DNA of 24,034 nt from Dyella_B sp035277725 (GTDB taxonomy: Bacteria > Pseudomonadota > Gammaproteobacteria > Xanthomonadales > Rhodanobacteraceae). Of the stretch, positions 9,058-16,905 are shown piece by piece. The DNA lies in NCBI RefSeq assembly GCF_035277725.1, contig NZ_DATEJY010000223.1, positions 1 through 24,034 of the forward strand. Reading direction: 5' to 3'. The notes beneath the pieces were generated by a model, which saw only the letters and a list, made by a program, of their open reading frames with translations, was not told the DNA's origin and searched no databases. The position numbers and the translations under genes were made by a program. Position 1 is the first letter of the stretch. Every line of letters begins with the position of its first letter.

Positions 9058-9129
9058 CACGTAGGCTGGGATGAAAATCCCAGCTTTGTTTTTGGATGGC
9101 GATGCTGGAATTTCGTCCCAGCCTACGTG
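9058..9129. repeat. GTAG-type REPIN, left copy enclosing the toxin-antitoxin pair
   Basis: This 72-bp element is CACGTAG...CTACGTG at its ends, with the left hairpin GCTGGGAT-GAAA-ATCCCAGC. It then has the spacer TTTGTTTTTGGATGGCGAT and a right inverted unit. It matches the element at 9855-9926 at 69 of 72 positions and in the same orientation. The three differences fall in or next to the right unit and leave an imperfect hairpin here. Confidence 0.9.
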
Positions 9130-9149
9130 GGGCACTCGATAAAAATGAC

Positions 9150-9199
9150 TTGTTGTGCTAGTCATAATTTGGCTAAAATTATGACTACGTCTGATGACT
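9150..9199 (+). promoter_or_regulatory. Promoter/operator of the toxin-antitoxin operon
   Basis: A perfect 12-bp inverted repeat, TAGTCATAATTT (9159-9170) and AAATTATGACTA (9176-9187), is separated by GGCTA. Extra half-sites ATGACT occur at 9145-9150 and 9195-9199 (ATGAC/TGACTA). A possible -35 TTGTTG (9150-9155) and -10 TAAAAT (9174-9179), 18 bp apart, overlap the palindrome. The arrangement fits autorepression by the antitoxin or toxin-antitoxin complex, which is usual for Phd/YefM and VapBC operons. The exact promoter hexamers are tentative. Confidence 0.72.
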
Positions 9200-9210
9200 A
9201 GAGAGCGACG

Positions 9211-9444
9211 ATGGAAGGCAACCAGGTTTCCAAGTCTGAATTCAAGGCAAGGGCGCTTGAATTCTTCCGACAGATTGAGGCCTCCGGCGAGAGTGTGGTT
9301 GTGACCGATCACGGCAAGCCCGCCTTGGAAGTTCGTCCGTATCGCGGGGGCGACCGCAATCCACTTGACGTGCTACGCGGCTCGGTTATCCGTTATAGCA
9401 ACCCGATGGCGTCGGTAGGGGTAGCGTGGGAGGCGGCGCGGTGA
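9211..9444 (+). CDS. Type II antitoxin, Phd/YefM family
   Basis: This 77-residue protein is predicted to bind and neutralise the PIN-domain ribonuclease encoded immediately downstream and to repress their common promoter. The N-terminal half (VSKSEFKARALEFFRQIEASGESVVVT as a block, followed by DHGKPALEVRPY) has the Phd/YefM signature: a short strand, a helix, then the G-KP-A hairpin. The C-terminal segment (LRGSVIRYSNPM) is the likely toxin-wrapping region. GAGAG lies 5 nt before the ATG. The stop overlaps the toxin GTG start (GTGA at 9441-9444), which indicates translational coupling. The pair is compact and monocistronic in layout, with no neighbours between the two enclosing REPINs. Confidence 0.88.
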   Translation: MEGNQVSKSEFKARALEFFRQIEASGESVVVTDHGKPALEVRPYRGGDRNPLDVLRGSVIRYSNPMASVGVAWEAAR

Positions 9445-9836
9445 TCGTTCTCGATACGCATGCGCTGGTTTGGTGGGTAAACGGCGATGATGCTCTGAGT
9501 ACAAAAGCCAGAAAGGCTATTGAGCGTGAGCTGGATGGCGGTGAGATCGTGATTTCCGCCATCTCAGCCTGGGAAATCGCGATGCTGGTAGAGCGCGAAA
9601 GGCTTGTGCTGTCGATGGATGTCGAGAGCTGGCTTAGTACGGTGGCGCAAATCGAGGCGGTTCGTTTTATTCCTGTGGACGTCGAAATGGGTGTGAAGTC
9701 AGTAAATTTGCCCGGTGAATTTCATAATGATCCAGCCGACCGCATGATTGTAGCGACTGCACGCAAGCTGGCTGTTCCACTCGTGACGCGCGACGAAAAA
9801 ATTCGCAGCTACAAGCATGTCAAAACCATCTGGTGA
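9441..9836 (+). CDS. vapC: Type II toxin, PIN-domain ribonuclease (VapC family)
   Basis: This 131-residue PIN-domain endoribonuclease is predicted to cleave RNA in a metal-dependent way when freed from its antitoxin. Conserved acidic residues are visible: Asp5 in VLDTHALVWW, Glu45 in SAWEIAML, Asp100 in DPADRMIVATA, and Asp118 in LVTRDEKI. The length is normal for VapC. The GTG at 9441 is chosen because it overlaps the antitoxin stop, follows GGGAGG (9428-9433) with 7-nt spacing and begins the protein as VIVLDTHAL, the family norm. An in-frame ATG at 9426 would add five atypical residues. All catalytic residues are present, so the toxin looks functional. Confidence 0.92.
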   Translation: MIVLDTHALVWWVNGDDALSTKARKAIERELDGGEIVISAISAWEIAMLVERERLVLSMDVESWLSTVAQIEAVRFIPVDVEMGVKSVNLPGEFHNDPADRMIVATARKLAVPLVTRDEKIRSYKHVKTIW

Positions 9837-9854
9837 TCAGGCCTTGCGAGATGA

Positions 9855-9926
9855 CACGTAGGCTGGGATGAAAATCCCAGCTTTGTTTTTGGATGGCGAC
9901 GCTGGGATTTCATCCCAGCCTACGTG
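9855..9926. repeat. GTAG-type REPIN, right copy enclosing the toxin-antitoxin pair
   Basis: This is the same 72-bp element as 9058-9129 in direct orientation, 18 bp after the toxin stop codon. Both hairpins are intact here: GCTGGGAT-GAAA-ATCCCAGC, and the right unit GCTGGGAT-TTC-ATCCCAGC. The element could also act as the transcript end for the toxin-antitoxin operon, although no T-tract follows. Confidence 0.9.
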
Positions 9927-10104
9927 GTGCGGGCGGTGGTTCTTGTGCCTAAAACTCCGTCCGGGTGATGCGCGCGGTGTGCTGCGCAGCAGCAGCCCCT
10001 CGAATGGCGTCACCGTTGTAACCATTCTTCCCATGTATTTGAGCTAGAGTCGGGCGGTCCGCTTATGCGGCATATTGTCTCAAGCGAGCCATGGGGAAAC
10101 GAGC

Positions 10105-11745
10105 ATGACAGTAGTGCCTGAATCTGTACCGGCGTCAGGGGGAGCGACGTCAGGTTTGTTGGCAAGGGAACGCACCATCGCAGGACCTCGTTTCAATCGC
10201 TGGTTCGTGCCGCCGGCGGCGTTGGCCATCCATTTGTGCATCGGCATGGCTTACGGTTTTTCGGTGTTCTGGCTGCCGATGAGCAAGCTGGTGCCGGGTG
10301 CACCGAGTTGCGAAAGCCTTGGCTTTTTCGCGCAGTTGTTTGCCGCGTCGTGCAATTGGACGGTGCCTGCCGTCACGCATATCTTTGAAACCTTCATCGC
10401 CATGCTCGGTATTTCCGCCGCAATCTGGGGTGGATGGCTGGAGCATGCCGGGCCGCGCAAGGCCGGCTTTATCGCAGCGTTGTGCTGGGGCGGTGGCCTG
10501 GTGATCGGTGGCATCGGTGTGTCGATGCATCAGTTGTGGCTGGTGTTTCTCGGCTGCGGTGTACTCGGCGGCATTGGCCTGGGGTTGGGTTACATCACGC
10601 CGGTATCCACCTTGATCAAATGGTTCCCGGATCGCCGGGGTCTGGCGACCGGCTTCGCCATCATGGGTTTTGGCGGTGGCGCCATGATCGGTGCGCCGAT
10701 CGCCGTGGCGTTGATGGCACGTTTTGCCCACGGTGAAGTGGCGGGCGTTGCCAGCACCTTGATGGTGATGGGTATTCTTTATTTCATTGCCATGGTTGCC
10801 GGTGCGTTCGGTTTCCGCGTGCCGCCCACCGGCTGGAAGCCGTTGGGTTGGACGCCGCCGCCGGCGACCAACACGCTGATCACGACCAAGCACGTGCATC
10901 TGAATGTCGCGTGGAAAACCCCGCAGTTCTGGATGTTGTGGATTGTGCTGTGCATGAACGTGACGGCGGGTATCGGTGTGCTCGCCATGGCCAGCCCGAT
11001 GTTCCAGGAGGTTTTCGGCGCGCGTCTGTTGGGCGTCACGACGGCTACCGCATTGACGGTGGCGCAGAAGGCGTCGATCGCAGCGGCGGCAGCCGGCCTG
11101 GTGGGTCTGATCAGCCTGTTCAACAGCCTTGGCCGTATCTTGTGGGCGTCGGCGTCGGATTTCCTTGGGCGCAAGAACACGTATGTAGTGTTCTTCGTGC
11201 TCGGCATCCTGCTGTATTGCAGCCTGCCTTCGCTGGGACACATGGGGCTGGCCGGTGTGTTCATCATTGCGGTGTGCGTGATCCTCTCCATGTACGGCGG
11301 CGGCTTTTCCACCGTACCGGCTTACCTGGCGGATATTTTCGGTACACAAATGGTCGGCGCCATCCACGGCCGCCTGCTGACGGCATGGTCGGTGGCGGGC
11401 GTTATCGGGCCGTTCTTGATTGCCGCGCTGCGCCAGGCGCAATTGGATGCCGGTGTCGCCAAGAACCTGGTGTACGACCGCACGCTCTACATCCTGGCCG
11501 CCTTGCTGTTGATTGGCCTTATCGCCAATTTAATGGTCAGGCCGGTCAAGGAAGCGCACCATATGACCGACGAGGAACTTGCGCGCGAGCGTTCGCTGCA
11601 GCACGAAGCGCATGTGACGGCGAATGTTGATCAGGCGGCACGTGGTGGCTTCGGCATTGTGGGTGTCATCGCGTGGGCACTGGTGGGCATTCCATTCCTG
11701 ATTGGCGTGTGGATCGCGCTGAGCAAGGCGGCCGCGTTGTTTTGA
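10105..11745 (+). CDS. MFS transporter, OFA (oxalate:formate antiporter) family
   Basis: This 546-residue inner-membrane carrier has about twelve hydrophobic segments. Family hallmarks include an early FNRWFVPPAALAIHLCIGM segment, YGFSVFWLP, and a loop 2-3 region around GWLEHAGPRKAG. The GxGxGxGY-type stretch LGGIGLGLGYITPVSTLIKW, WFPDRRGLATG, and SDFLGRKNTY in the second half are also present. The OFA family includes the oxalate:formate exchanger OxlT, and the fds formate dehydrogenase genes follow immediately, so formate (or oxalate/formate exchange) is the likely substrate. This rests on context and is not proven by residues. The ATG at 10105 is chosen for its GGGGAA Shine-Dalgarno 6 nt upstream; a TTG at 10075 in the same frame is less likely. 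The C-terminus is longer than in minimal OFA members, ending in an extra hydrophobic segment (GIVGVIAWALVGIPFLIGVW). Confidence 0.86.
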   Translation: MTVVPESVPASGGATSGLLARERTIAGPRFNRWFVPPAALAIHLCIGMAYGFSVFWLPMSKLVPGAPSCESLGFFAQLFAASCNWTVPAVTHIFETFIAMLGISAAIWGGWLEHAGPRKAGFIAALCWGGGLVIGGIGVSMHQLWLVFLGCGVLGGIGLGLGYITPVSTLIKWFPDRRGLATGFAIMGFGGGAMIGAPIAVALMARFAHGEVAGVASTLMVMGILYFIAMVAGAFGFRVPPTGWKPLGWTPPPATNTLITTKHVHLNVAWKTPQFWMLWIVLCMNVTAGIGVLAMASPMFQEVFGARLLGVTTATALTVAQKASIAAAAAGLVGLISLFNSLGRILWASASDFLGRKNTYVVFFVLGILLYCSLPSLGHMGLAGVFIIAVCVILSMYGGGFSTVPAYLADIFGTQMVGAIHGRLLTAWSVAGVIGPFLIAALRQAQLDAGVAKNLVYDRTLYILAALLLIGLIANLMVRPVKEAHHMTDEELARERSLQHEAHVTANVDQAARGGFGIVGVIAWALVGIPFLIGVWIALSKAAALF

Positions 11746-11755
11746 TGCGCGGCCT

Positions 11756-11788
11756 GCTCCCTCCCCTGCGTGCAGTAGGGGAGGGAGC
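11756..11788. terminator. Strong hairpin between the carrier gene and fdsG
   Basis: A perfect 12-bp stem (GCTCCCTCCCCT at 11756-11767 with AGGGGAGGGAGC at 11777-11788) has a 9-nt loop and starts 10 bp after the carrier stop. The following AATAAAG is not a T-tract, so it may be an attenuating or mRNA-stabilising hairpin rather than a full terminator. The sequence resembles the GGGAGAGGGAGC palindrome family seen at 3112-3147. Confidence 0.6.
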
Positions 11789-11819
11789 AATAAAGAAAAC
11801 CGGTGAGGATTGATTGGTG

Positions 11820-12320
11820 ATGAAACCCGCAAAAGCCATCGCATCGCTGCCGCCGATCGATGACAGGATCCGCGACGCCGTACTCGATGTCACCGCCAGG
11901 CTGAAAGATCAACCCGGCGCGTTGCTCCCCATCCTGCACGGCGTGCAGAACGCCTTGGGTTACGTCCCCGAAGAAACCATCCCGCTGATCGCGCGCGAAC
12001 TCAACCTGTCGCGCGCCGACGTGCATGGCGTGGTCACGTTCTATCACTACTTCCGCACGCATCCGGCCGGCCAGCGCATCATCTATCTGTGCCGCGCGGA
12101 ATCCTGTCAATCGATGGGCGCGGCCAAGCTGGAGCAGCATGTGAAGCAGCGGCTGGGCGTGGATTTCCATCAAACCACCGTAGACGGCACATTCACGCTG
12201 GAACCCGTGTATTGCCTCGGCAACTGCGCGTGCTCGCCGGCCATGATGGTGGATGGTCAATTGAAAGGCCGCATGACGCCGGAAAGCTTCGATGCATGGC
12301 TGCTGTCGGAGGCGAAATGA
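11820..12320 (+). CDS. fdsG: NAD-dependent formate dehydrogenase gamma subunit FdsG (NuoE-like)
   Basis: This 166-residue thioredoxin-like [2Fe-2S] protein is homologous to NuoE of complex I. In the soluble FdsABGD enzyme it relays electrons between the FdsA iron-sulfur chain and the FMN/NAD site on FdsB. The ligand pattern is present: Cys91 and Cys96 (CRAESC), then Cys132 and Cys136 (CLGNC). ALGYVPEE and VHGVVTFYHYFR are typical of the family. GAGG at 11805-11808 is 11 nt from the ATG at 11820; in-frame GTG (11817) and TTG (11814) codons are closer, so the start could be one or two codons earlier. The stop overlaps the fdsB ATG (ATGA at 12317-12320). Confidence 0.93.
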   Translation: MKPAKAIASLPPIDDRIRDAVLDVTARLKDQPGALLPILHGVQNALGYVPEETIPLIARELNLSRADVHGVVTFYHYFRTHPAGQRIIYLCRAESCQSMGAAKLEQHVKQRLGVDFHQTTVDGTFTLEPVYCLGNCACSPAMMVDGQLKGRMTPESFDAWLLSEAK

Positions 12321-13876
12321 GCGTTACTGTTTACGTGCCGTGCGATGCCAGCGCCGTGTCGCTAGGCGCCGATGCCGTGGCCAAGGCGATCGAATGCGAA
12401 GCCGGTTCGCGCAACCTTGACGTGCATATCGTGCGCAACGGTTCGCGTGGCCTGTACTGGCTGGAACCGATGGTGGAAGTGGCAACGCCTGCCGGCCGCG
12501 TTGCGTACGGCCCGGTGCAAGTGACCGACGTGATGGGTCTGTTCGATGCCGACTTTCTGCATGGCGGTGTAGATGTGTTGAAGCTTGGACTCACCGAGGA
12601 AATTCCTTGGTTGAAGAGCCAGCAACGCCTTACCTTTGCGCGCGTCGGGGTGATCGATCCGCGCAGCCTGGATGATTACCTGGCGCATGATGGTTATCGC
12701 GGACTTGCTGCGGCATTGAAAATGGAACCGGCGGCAATCGTGCAGGCCGTTACCGATTCGGGCCTGCGCGGCCGTGGTGGCGCCGCGTTCCCAGCCGGCA
12801 TCAAGTGGAAGACTTGCCTGGATGCAAGCGCCGACCAGAAATACATCGTCTGCAATGCGGACGAGGGCGATTCCGGCACGTACTCCGACCGCATGATCAT
12901 GGAAGGCGATCCGTTCGTGCTGATCGAAGGCATGACCATCGCTGGGCTGGCAGTAGGCGCCACGCGTGGCTATATCTATCTGCGCGTCGAATACCCGCAC
13001 GCGCAACGCGCGCTGCAAGCGGCCATCGATACCGCCAAGGCGCGCAGTTATCTCGGCGACAATATCTGCGGCAGCGGCAAAGCCTTCCATCTGGAAGTGC
13101 GCATGGGCGCAGGCGCTTACATCTGCGGCGAAGAAACCTCGCTGCTGGAAAGCCTGGAAGGCAAACGCGGACAGGTGCGTTTCAAGCCACCGTTGCCGGC
13201 GATCCAGGGTTTGTTCGGCAAACCCACGGTGATCAACAACGTGATCACGCTGGCGACGGTTTCGATCATTCTCGATCGTGGCCCCGCGTTCTATCGCGAT
13301 TACGGTACGGGCAAATCACGCGGTACGCTGCCGCTGCAGCTGGCCGGCAATGTAAAGCAGCCGGGATTGGTGGAACGCGCTTTCGGCCTTAGCTTGCGCG
13401 AGCTGATCGAAGGTTACGGCGGCGGTACTGCGACGGGTCGCCCCGTGCGCGCGGTGCAGGTCGGCGGTCCGTTGGGTGCGTACATCCCCGCATCGCAATT
13501 GGATACACCGATCGATTACGAAGCCTTTGCCGCCATTGGCGGCATGGTGGGCCACGGCGGCGTGGTGGTGTTCGACGATACGGTCGACATGGCGGCGCAG
13601 GCGCGTTTCGCGATGGAGTTCTGCGCGATCGAATCGTGCGGCAAGTGCACGCCGTGTCGTATCGGTTCTACGCGCGGGGTGGAAGTGATCGATCGCATCG
13701 TGGCGGGTGATGCGGCGGAGAAGGCGCGCAATGAAGTGTTGTTGCGTGATCTGTGCCAGACCATGGTGGCCGGTTCGCTGTGCGCGCTGGGTGGCATGGC
13801 GCCGTTTCCGGTGTTGAGTGCGCTGGATCATTTTCATGAGGATTTTGCGCGTGAGAAGCAGCAAGAACCATCATGA
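12317..13876 (+). CDS. fdsB: NAD-dependent formate dehydrogenase beta subunit FdsB (NuoF-like)
   Basis: This 519-residue diaphorase subunit binds FMN, NAD+ and a [4Fe-4S] cluster and delivers electrons from formate oxidation to NAD+. It has an N-terminal thioredoxin-like domain (residues 1-110). Next comes the FMN/NADH glycine-rich site (GLRGRGGAAFPAGIKW, about 149-164; ADEGDSGTYSDR; GAGAYICGEETSLLES, about 264-279). Cluster ligands Cys441, Cys444 and Cys447 are in ESCGKCTPCR, with Cys489 in GSLCALGG. The length fits FdsB with its fused N-terminal domain. The ATG overlaps the fdsG stop and has GGAGG 4 nt upstream, so the two are translationally coupled. A 149-nt gap holding a palindromic element separates it from fdsA. 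Confidence 0.95.
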   Translation: MSVTVYVPCDASAVSLGADAVAKAIECEAGSRNLDVHIVRNGSRGLYWLEPMVEVATPAGRVAYGPVQVTDVMGLFDADFLHGGVDVLKLGLTEEIPWLKSQQRLTFARVGVIDPRSLDDYLAHDGYRGLAAALKMEPAAIVQAVTDSGLRGRGGAAFPAGIKWKTCLDASADQKYIVCNADEGDSGTYSDRMIMEGDPFVLIEGMTIAGLAVGATRGYIYLRVEYPHAQRALQAAIDTAKARSYLGDNICGSGKAFHLEVRMGAGAYICGEETSLLESLEGKRGQVRFKPPLPAIQGLFGKPTVINNVITLATVSIILDRGPAFYRDYGTGKSRGTLPLQLAGNVKQPGLVERAFGLSLRELIEGYGGGTATGRPVRAVQVGGPLGAYIPASQLDTPIDYEAFAAIGGMVGHGGVVVFDDTVDMAAQARFAMEFCAIESCGKCTPCRIGSTRGVEVIDRIVAGDAAEKARNEVLLRDLCQTMVAGSLCALGGMAPFPVLSALDHFHEDFAREKQQEPS

Positions 13877-13886
13877 TGTCTTTGCT

Positions 13887-13965
13887 CGTCGCCCCGGCGC
13901 AGGCCGGGGTCCAGCGACTTTCGTGGGTTGAAAGTCACTGGGTCCCGGCTTTCGCCGGGACGACG
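13887..13965. repeat. REPIN inside the fds operon (CGTCCCGGCGAAAGCCGGGA type)
   Basis: Two 35-nt units, 13887-13921 and 13931-13965, are imperfect inverted copies with a 9-nt spacer. Each forms a hairpin: CCCCGGC-GCAG-GCCGGGG on the left and TCCCGGC-TTTC-GCCGGGA on the right. The outermost pair changes from C:G to T:A between units. The element fills half the gap between fdsB and fdsA, so it is transcribed within the operon. Confidence 0.85.
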
Positions 13966-14025
13966 GATCGGGTTTGTCCAACTGTTTGCCAGTTGGGTCA
14001 TGTGATGCATCGGAGGTAGTCAAAC

Positions 14026-16905
14026 ATGCTGTCCATCGTCGACATCGACCGCGGCACCCCCGCCGTTACCTCGGACAAGCAGGTCGCGCTGGAAATCGAC
14101 GGCCGCAGCATCCGCGTGCCGGAAGGCACGTCCGTGATGCGCGCCGCCTCGCAAGCCGGCATCAACATTCCCAAGCTGTGCGCCACCGACATGCTGGATG
14201 CCTTCGGCTCCTGCCGCCTGTGCCTGGTCGAAATCGAAGGTCGCAAGGGTTATCCCGCATCGTGCACCACGCCGGTGACGGAAGGCATGAAGGTCACTAC
14301 GCAAACGCCCAAGCTGGCCGAGATCCGCCGCGGCGTGATGGAGCTGTACATCTCCGACCATCCGCTGGATTGCCTGACCTGTCCGGCCAACGGCCATTGC
14401 GAATTGCAGGATATGGCCGGCGTGGTGGGCCTGCGCGAAGTGCGCTACGGCTACGACGGCGAAAATCACGTTTTTGCTAGGACGAAAAGCGGCGAGGTCA
14501 ACCCGCTTTTTGCGCCCAAGGACCAATCCAACCCGTACTTCACCTTCGATCCATCCAAATGCATCGTCTGCTCGCGCTGCGTGCGCGCATGCGATGAAGT
14601 GCAGGGCACGTTCGCGTTGACCATTCAAGGGCGCGGCTTCGGCTCCAAGGTGTCAGCCAGCCAGGACAACGTGTTTCTGGATTCCGAATGCGTATCGTGC
14701 GGTGCCTGCGTGCAGGCATGTCCCACCGCAACATTGTCGGAAAACTCGTTGATCGAGCTTGGCCAGGCCGAACACAGCATCGTCACCACCTGCGCCTATT
14801 GCGGCGTGGGCTGCAGTTTCCGCGCCGAGATGAAAGGCGAGGAGGTCGTGCGCATGGTGCCGAACAAGGACGGCCACGCCAATCATGGCCACTCCTGCGT
14901 GAAAGGGCGCTTTGCCATCGGCTACGCCACGCATCCCGATCGCATCAACATGCCGATGATCCGCCAGAAGATCACCGATCCTTGGCGCATCGTCAGCTGG
15001 GACCAGGCGATTGCGCATGTCGCCAGCGAGTTCAAGCGGCTGCAGGACAAATATGGCAGGTTCTCGATTGGCGGCATTACCTCCTCGCGCTGCACGAATG
15101 AAGAAACCTATCTGGTGCAGAAACTGGTGCGTGCCGGTTTCGGCAACAACAACGTGGATACCTGTGCACGCGTCTGCCATTCGCCCACCGGTTACGGCTT
15201 GAAGTCGACCTTGGGCGAATCGGCCGGCACGCAGGATTTCGATTCGATCCGCTACACCGACGTGGTGCTGGTGATCGGCGCCAATCCCACCGATGCGCAT
15301 CCGGTGTTCGGCTCGCAGATGAAGCAGCGCCTGCGCGCGGGCGCCAAGCTGATCGTGATCGATCCACGCCGCATCGACCTGGTGCGCACGCCGCATATCA
15401 AGGCGGACTATCACTTGAAGCTGCGGCCCGGCACCAACGTGGCCATGCTCAATGCCCTGGCGCACGTGATCGTTACCGAGGGGCTGGTCGACGAGGCCTT
15501 TGTCGCAGCGCGCTGCGAAAAGCCTGCCTTCGACAAGTGGCGCGCGTTCGTTGTACGAGAAAACCATAGCCCCGAAGCGATGGAAGCCGAAACCGGTGTG
15601 CCTGCAGCGATGATCCGCAGCGCGGCCCGTCTATACGCCACCGGCGGCAACGCGGCGATCTATTACGGCCTGGGCGTCACCGAACACTCGCAAGGCTCCA
15701 CCGCCGTGATGGGCATCGCCAACCTCGCCATGGCCACCGGCAACATCGGTCGCGAAGGCGTGGGTGTGAATCCGTTGCGCGGGCAGAACAACGTGCAGGG
15801 TTCGTGCGACATGGGTTCGTTCCCGCACGAGTTTCCCGGCTATCGCCACGTAGGCGATGCGACAGTGCGTGCATCGTTTGAAGCGGCCTGGGGCGTGCAT
15901 CTGCATGACGAACCGGGCTTGCGCATTCCCAATATGTTCGAGGCCGCCATCGACGGCAGCTTCAAGGGTTTGTACATCGAAGGCGAAGACATCGCACAAT
16001 CCGATCCCAATACGCAGCACGTGACGGCTGCATTGGAGGCAATGGAATGCGTGGTGGTGCAGGACCTGTTCCTCAACGAGACCGCCAAATTCGCGCATGT
16101 ATTCCTGCCTGGCTGCTCGTTCCTGGAAAAAGACGGCACCTTCATCAATGCCGAACGCCGCATTTCACGCGTGCGTAAAGTGATGGAGCCTAAGAACGGC
16201 TACGCGGATTGGGAGGTCACCCAACTGCTGGCCAATGCGATGGGTTATTCCATGCACTACACGCATCCCTCCGAGATCATGGACGAGATTGCGCGCCTCA
16301 CGCCTACCTTCCAGGCCGTGAGCTTCGAGAAGCTCGAACGCCTCGGTTCGATCCAATGGCCCTGCAATGAAGAACATCCGGAAGGCACGCCAGTGATGCA
16401 CGTTGGCGAGTTCGTGCGTGGCAAAGGCCGTTTCATGCTCACCGAGTACGTGCCGACGTCGGAGAAGGTCAACGCAGCGTATCCGTTGATTCTCACCACC
16501 GGCCGTATCCTCAGCCAATACAACGTGGGCGCGCAGACGCGCCGCACCGCCAACGTGGCGTGGCATGACGAGGATCGCCTGGAAATCCATCCGCACGATG
16601 CGGAGGAACGCGGCATCGGCGAAGACGATTGGGTAGGCATCGAAAGCCGCGCTGGGCAGACCGTGTTGCGTGCACGCATTTCCGAGCGCATGCAGCCGGG
16701 CGTGGTGTATACGACGTTCCATTTCCCCGGTTCCGGAGCCAACGTCATCACCACCGAGAACTCGGACTGGGCTACCAACTGCCCCGAATACAAGGTCACG
16801 GCCGTGCAGGTGACGCGCGTCAATCAGCCTTCCGAATGGCAGCAGCGTTACCAGGCATTCTCTCAAACGCAACAGGCTTTGTTGGATGCAGCCGAAACGT
16901 CCTGA
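14026..16905 (+). CDS. fdsA: NAD-dependent formate dehydrogenase catalytic alpha subunit FdsA (molybdenum, Cys-type)
   Basis: This 959-residue catalytic subunit oxidises formate to CO2 at a Mo bis-MGD centre. A NuoG-like N-terminus carries the electron relay. It holds a [2Fe-2S] site at Cys52, Cys63, Cys66 and Cys80, and a His/Cys [4Fe-4S] site at His112, Cys116, Cys119 and Cys125. Two ferredoxin-type [4Fe-4S] sites lie at Cys179/182/185/189 and Cys222/225/228/232. The catalytic domain starts with a further [4Fe-4S] site at Cys256, Cys259, Cys263 and Cys291. The Mo ligand is Cys384 in CARVCHSPTGYG, followed by the conserved His385, so no selenocysteine is needed. NVQGSCDMG and the C-terminal MGD-binding fold (QTRRTANV, HPHDAEERGI) are present. 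GGAGG lies 9 nt before the ATG. The gene overlaps fdhD by 20 nt. Confidence 0.96.
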   Translation: MLSIVDIDRGTPAVTSDKQVALEIDGRSIRVPEGTSVMRAASQAGINIPKLCATDMLDAFGSCRLCLVEIEGRKGYPASCTTPVTEGMKVTTQTPKLAEIRRGVMELYISDHPLDCLTCPANGHCELQDMAGVVGLREVRYGYDGENHVFARTKSGEVNPLFAPKDQSNPYFTFDPSKCIVCSRCVRACDEVQGTFALTIQGRGFGSKVSASQDNVFLDSECVSCGACVQACPTATLSENSLIELGQAEHSIVTTCAYCGVGCSFRAEMKGEEVVRMVPNKDGHANHGHSCVKGRFAIGYATHPDRINMPMIRQKITDPWRIVSWDQAIAHVASEFKRLQDKYGRFSIGGITSSRCTNEETYLVQKLVRAGFGNNNVDTCARVCHSPTGYGLKSTLGESAGTQDFDSIRYTDVVLVIGANPTDAHPVFGSQMKQRLRAGAKLIVIDPRRIDLVRTPHIKADYHLKLRPGTNVAMLNALAHVIVTEGLVDEAFVAARCEKPAFDKWRAFVVRENHSPEAMEAETGVPAAMIRSAARLYATGGNAAIYYGLGVTEHSQGSTAVMGIANLAMATGNIGREGVGVNPLRGQNNVQGSCDMGSFPHEFPGYRHVGDATVRASFEAAWGVHLHDEPGLRIPNMFEAAIDGSFKGLYIEGEDIAQSDPNTQHVTAALEAMECVVVQDLFLNETAKFAHVFLPGCSFLEKDGTFINAERRISRVRKVMEPKNGYADWEVTQLLANAMGYSMHYTHPSEIMDEIARLTPTFQAVSFEKLERLGSIQWPCNEEHPEGTPVMHVGEFVRGKGRFMLTEYVPTSEKVNAAYPLILTTGRILSQYNVGAQTRRTANVAWHDEDRLEIHPHDAEERGIGEDDWVGIESRAGQTVLRARISERMQPGVVYTTFHFPGSGANVITTENSDWATNCPEYKVTAVQVTRVNQPSEWQQRYQAFSQTQQALLDAAETS

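Noticed and set aside
9980..9991. TGCTGCGCAGCA palindrome upstream of the OFA carrier as an operator
   Set aside because: It is a perfect 12-nt palindrome, but it is isolated, GC-rich and matches no regulator site I know. Chance is too likely to list it as a feature.
9837..10034. 65-codon minus-strand open frame after the toxin gene
   Set aside because: It consists largely of the translated REPIN (HVGWDEIPAS), which also appears in false frames at the other copies of that repeat.
10150..11442. 430-codon minus-strand open frame opposite the OFA carrier
   Set aside because: Its product is rich in His/Arg/Gln and lacks domains, while the plus strand encodes a clear twelve-segment transporter.
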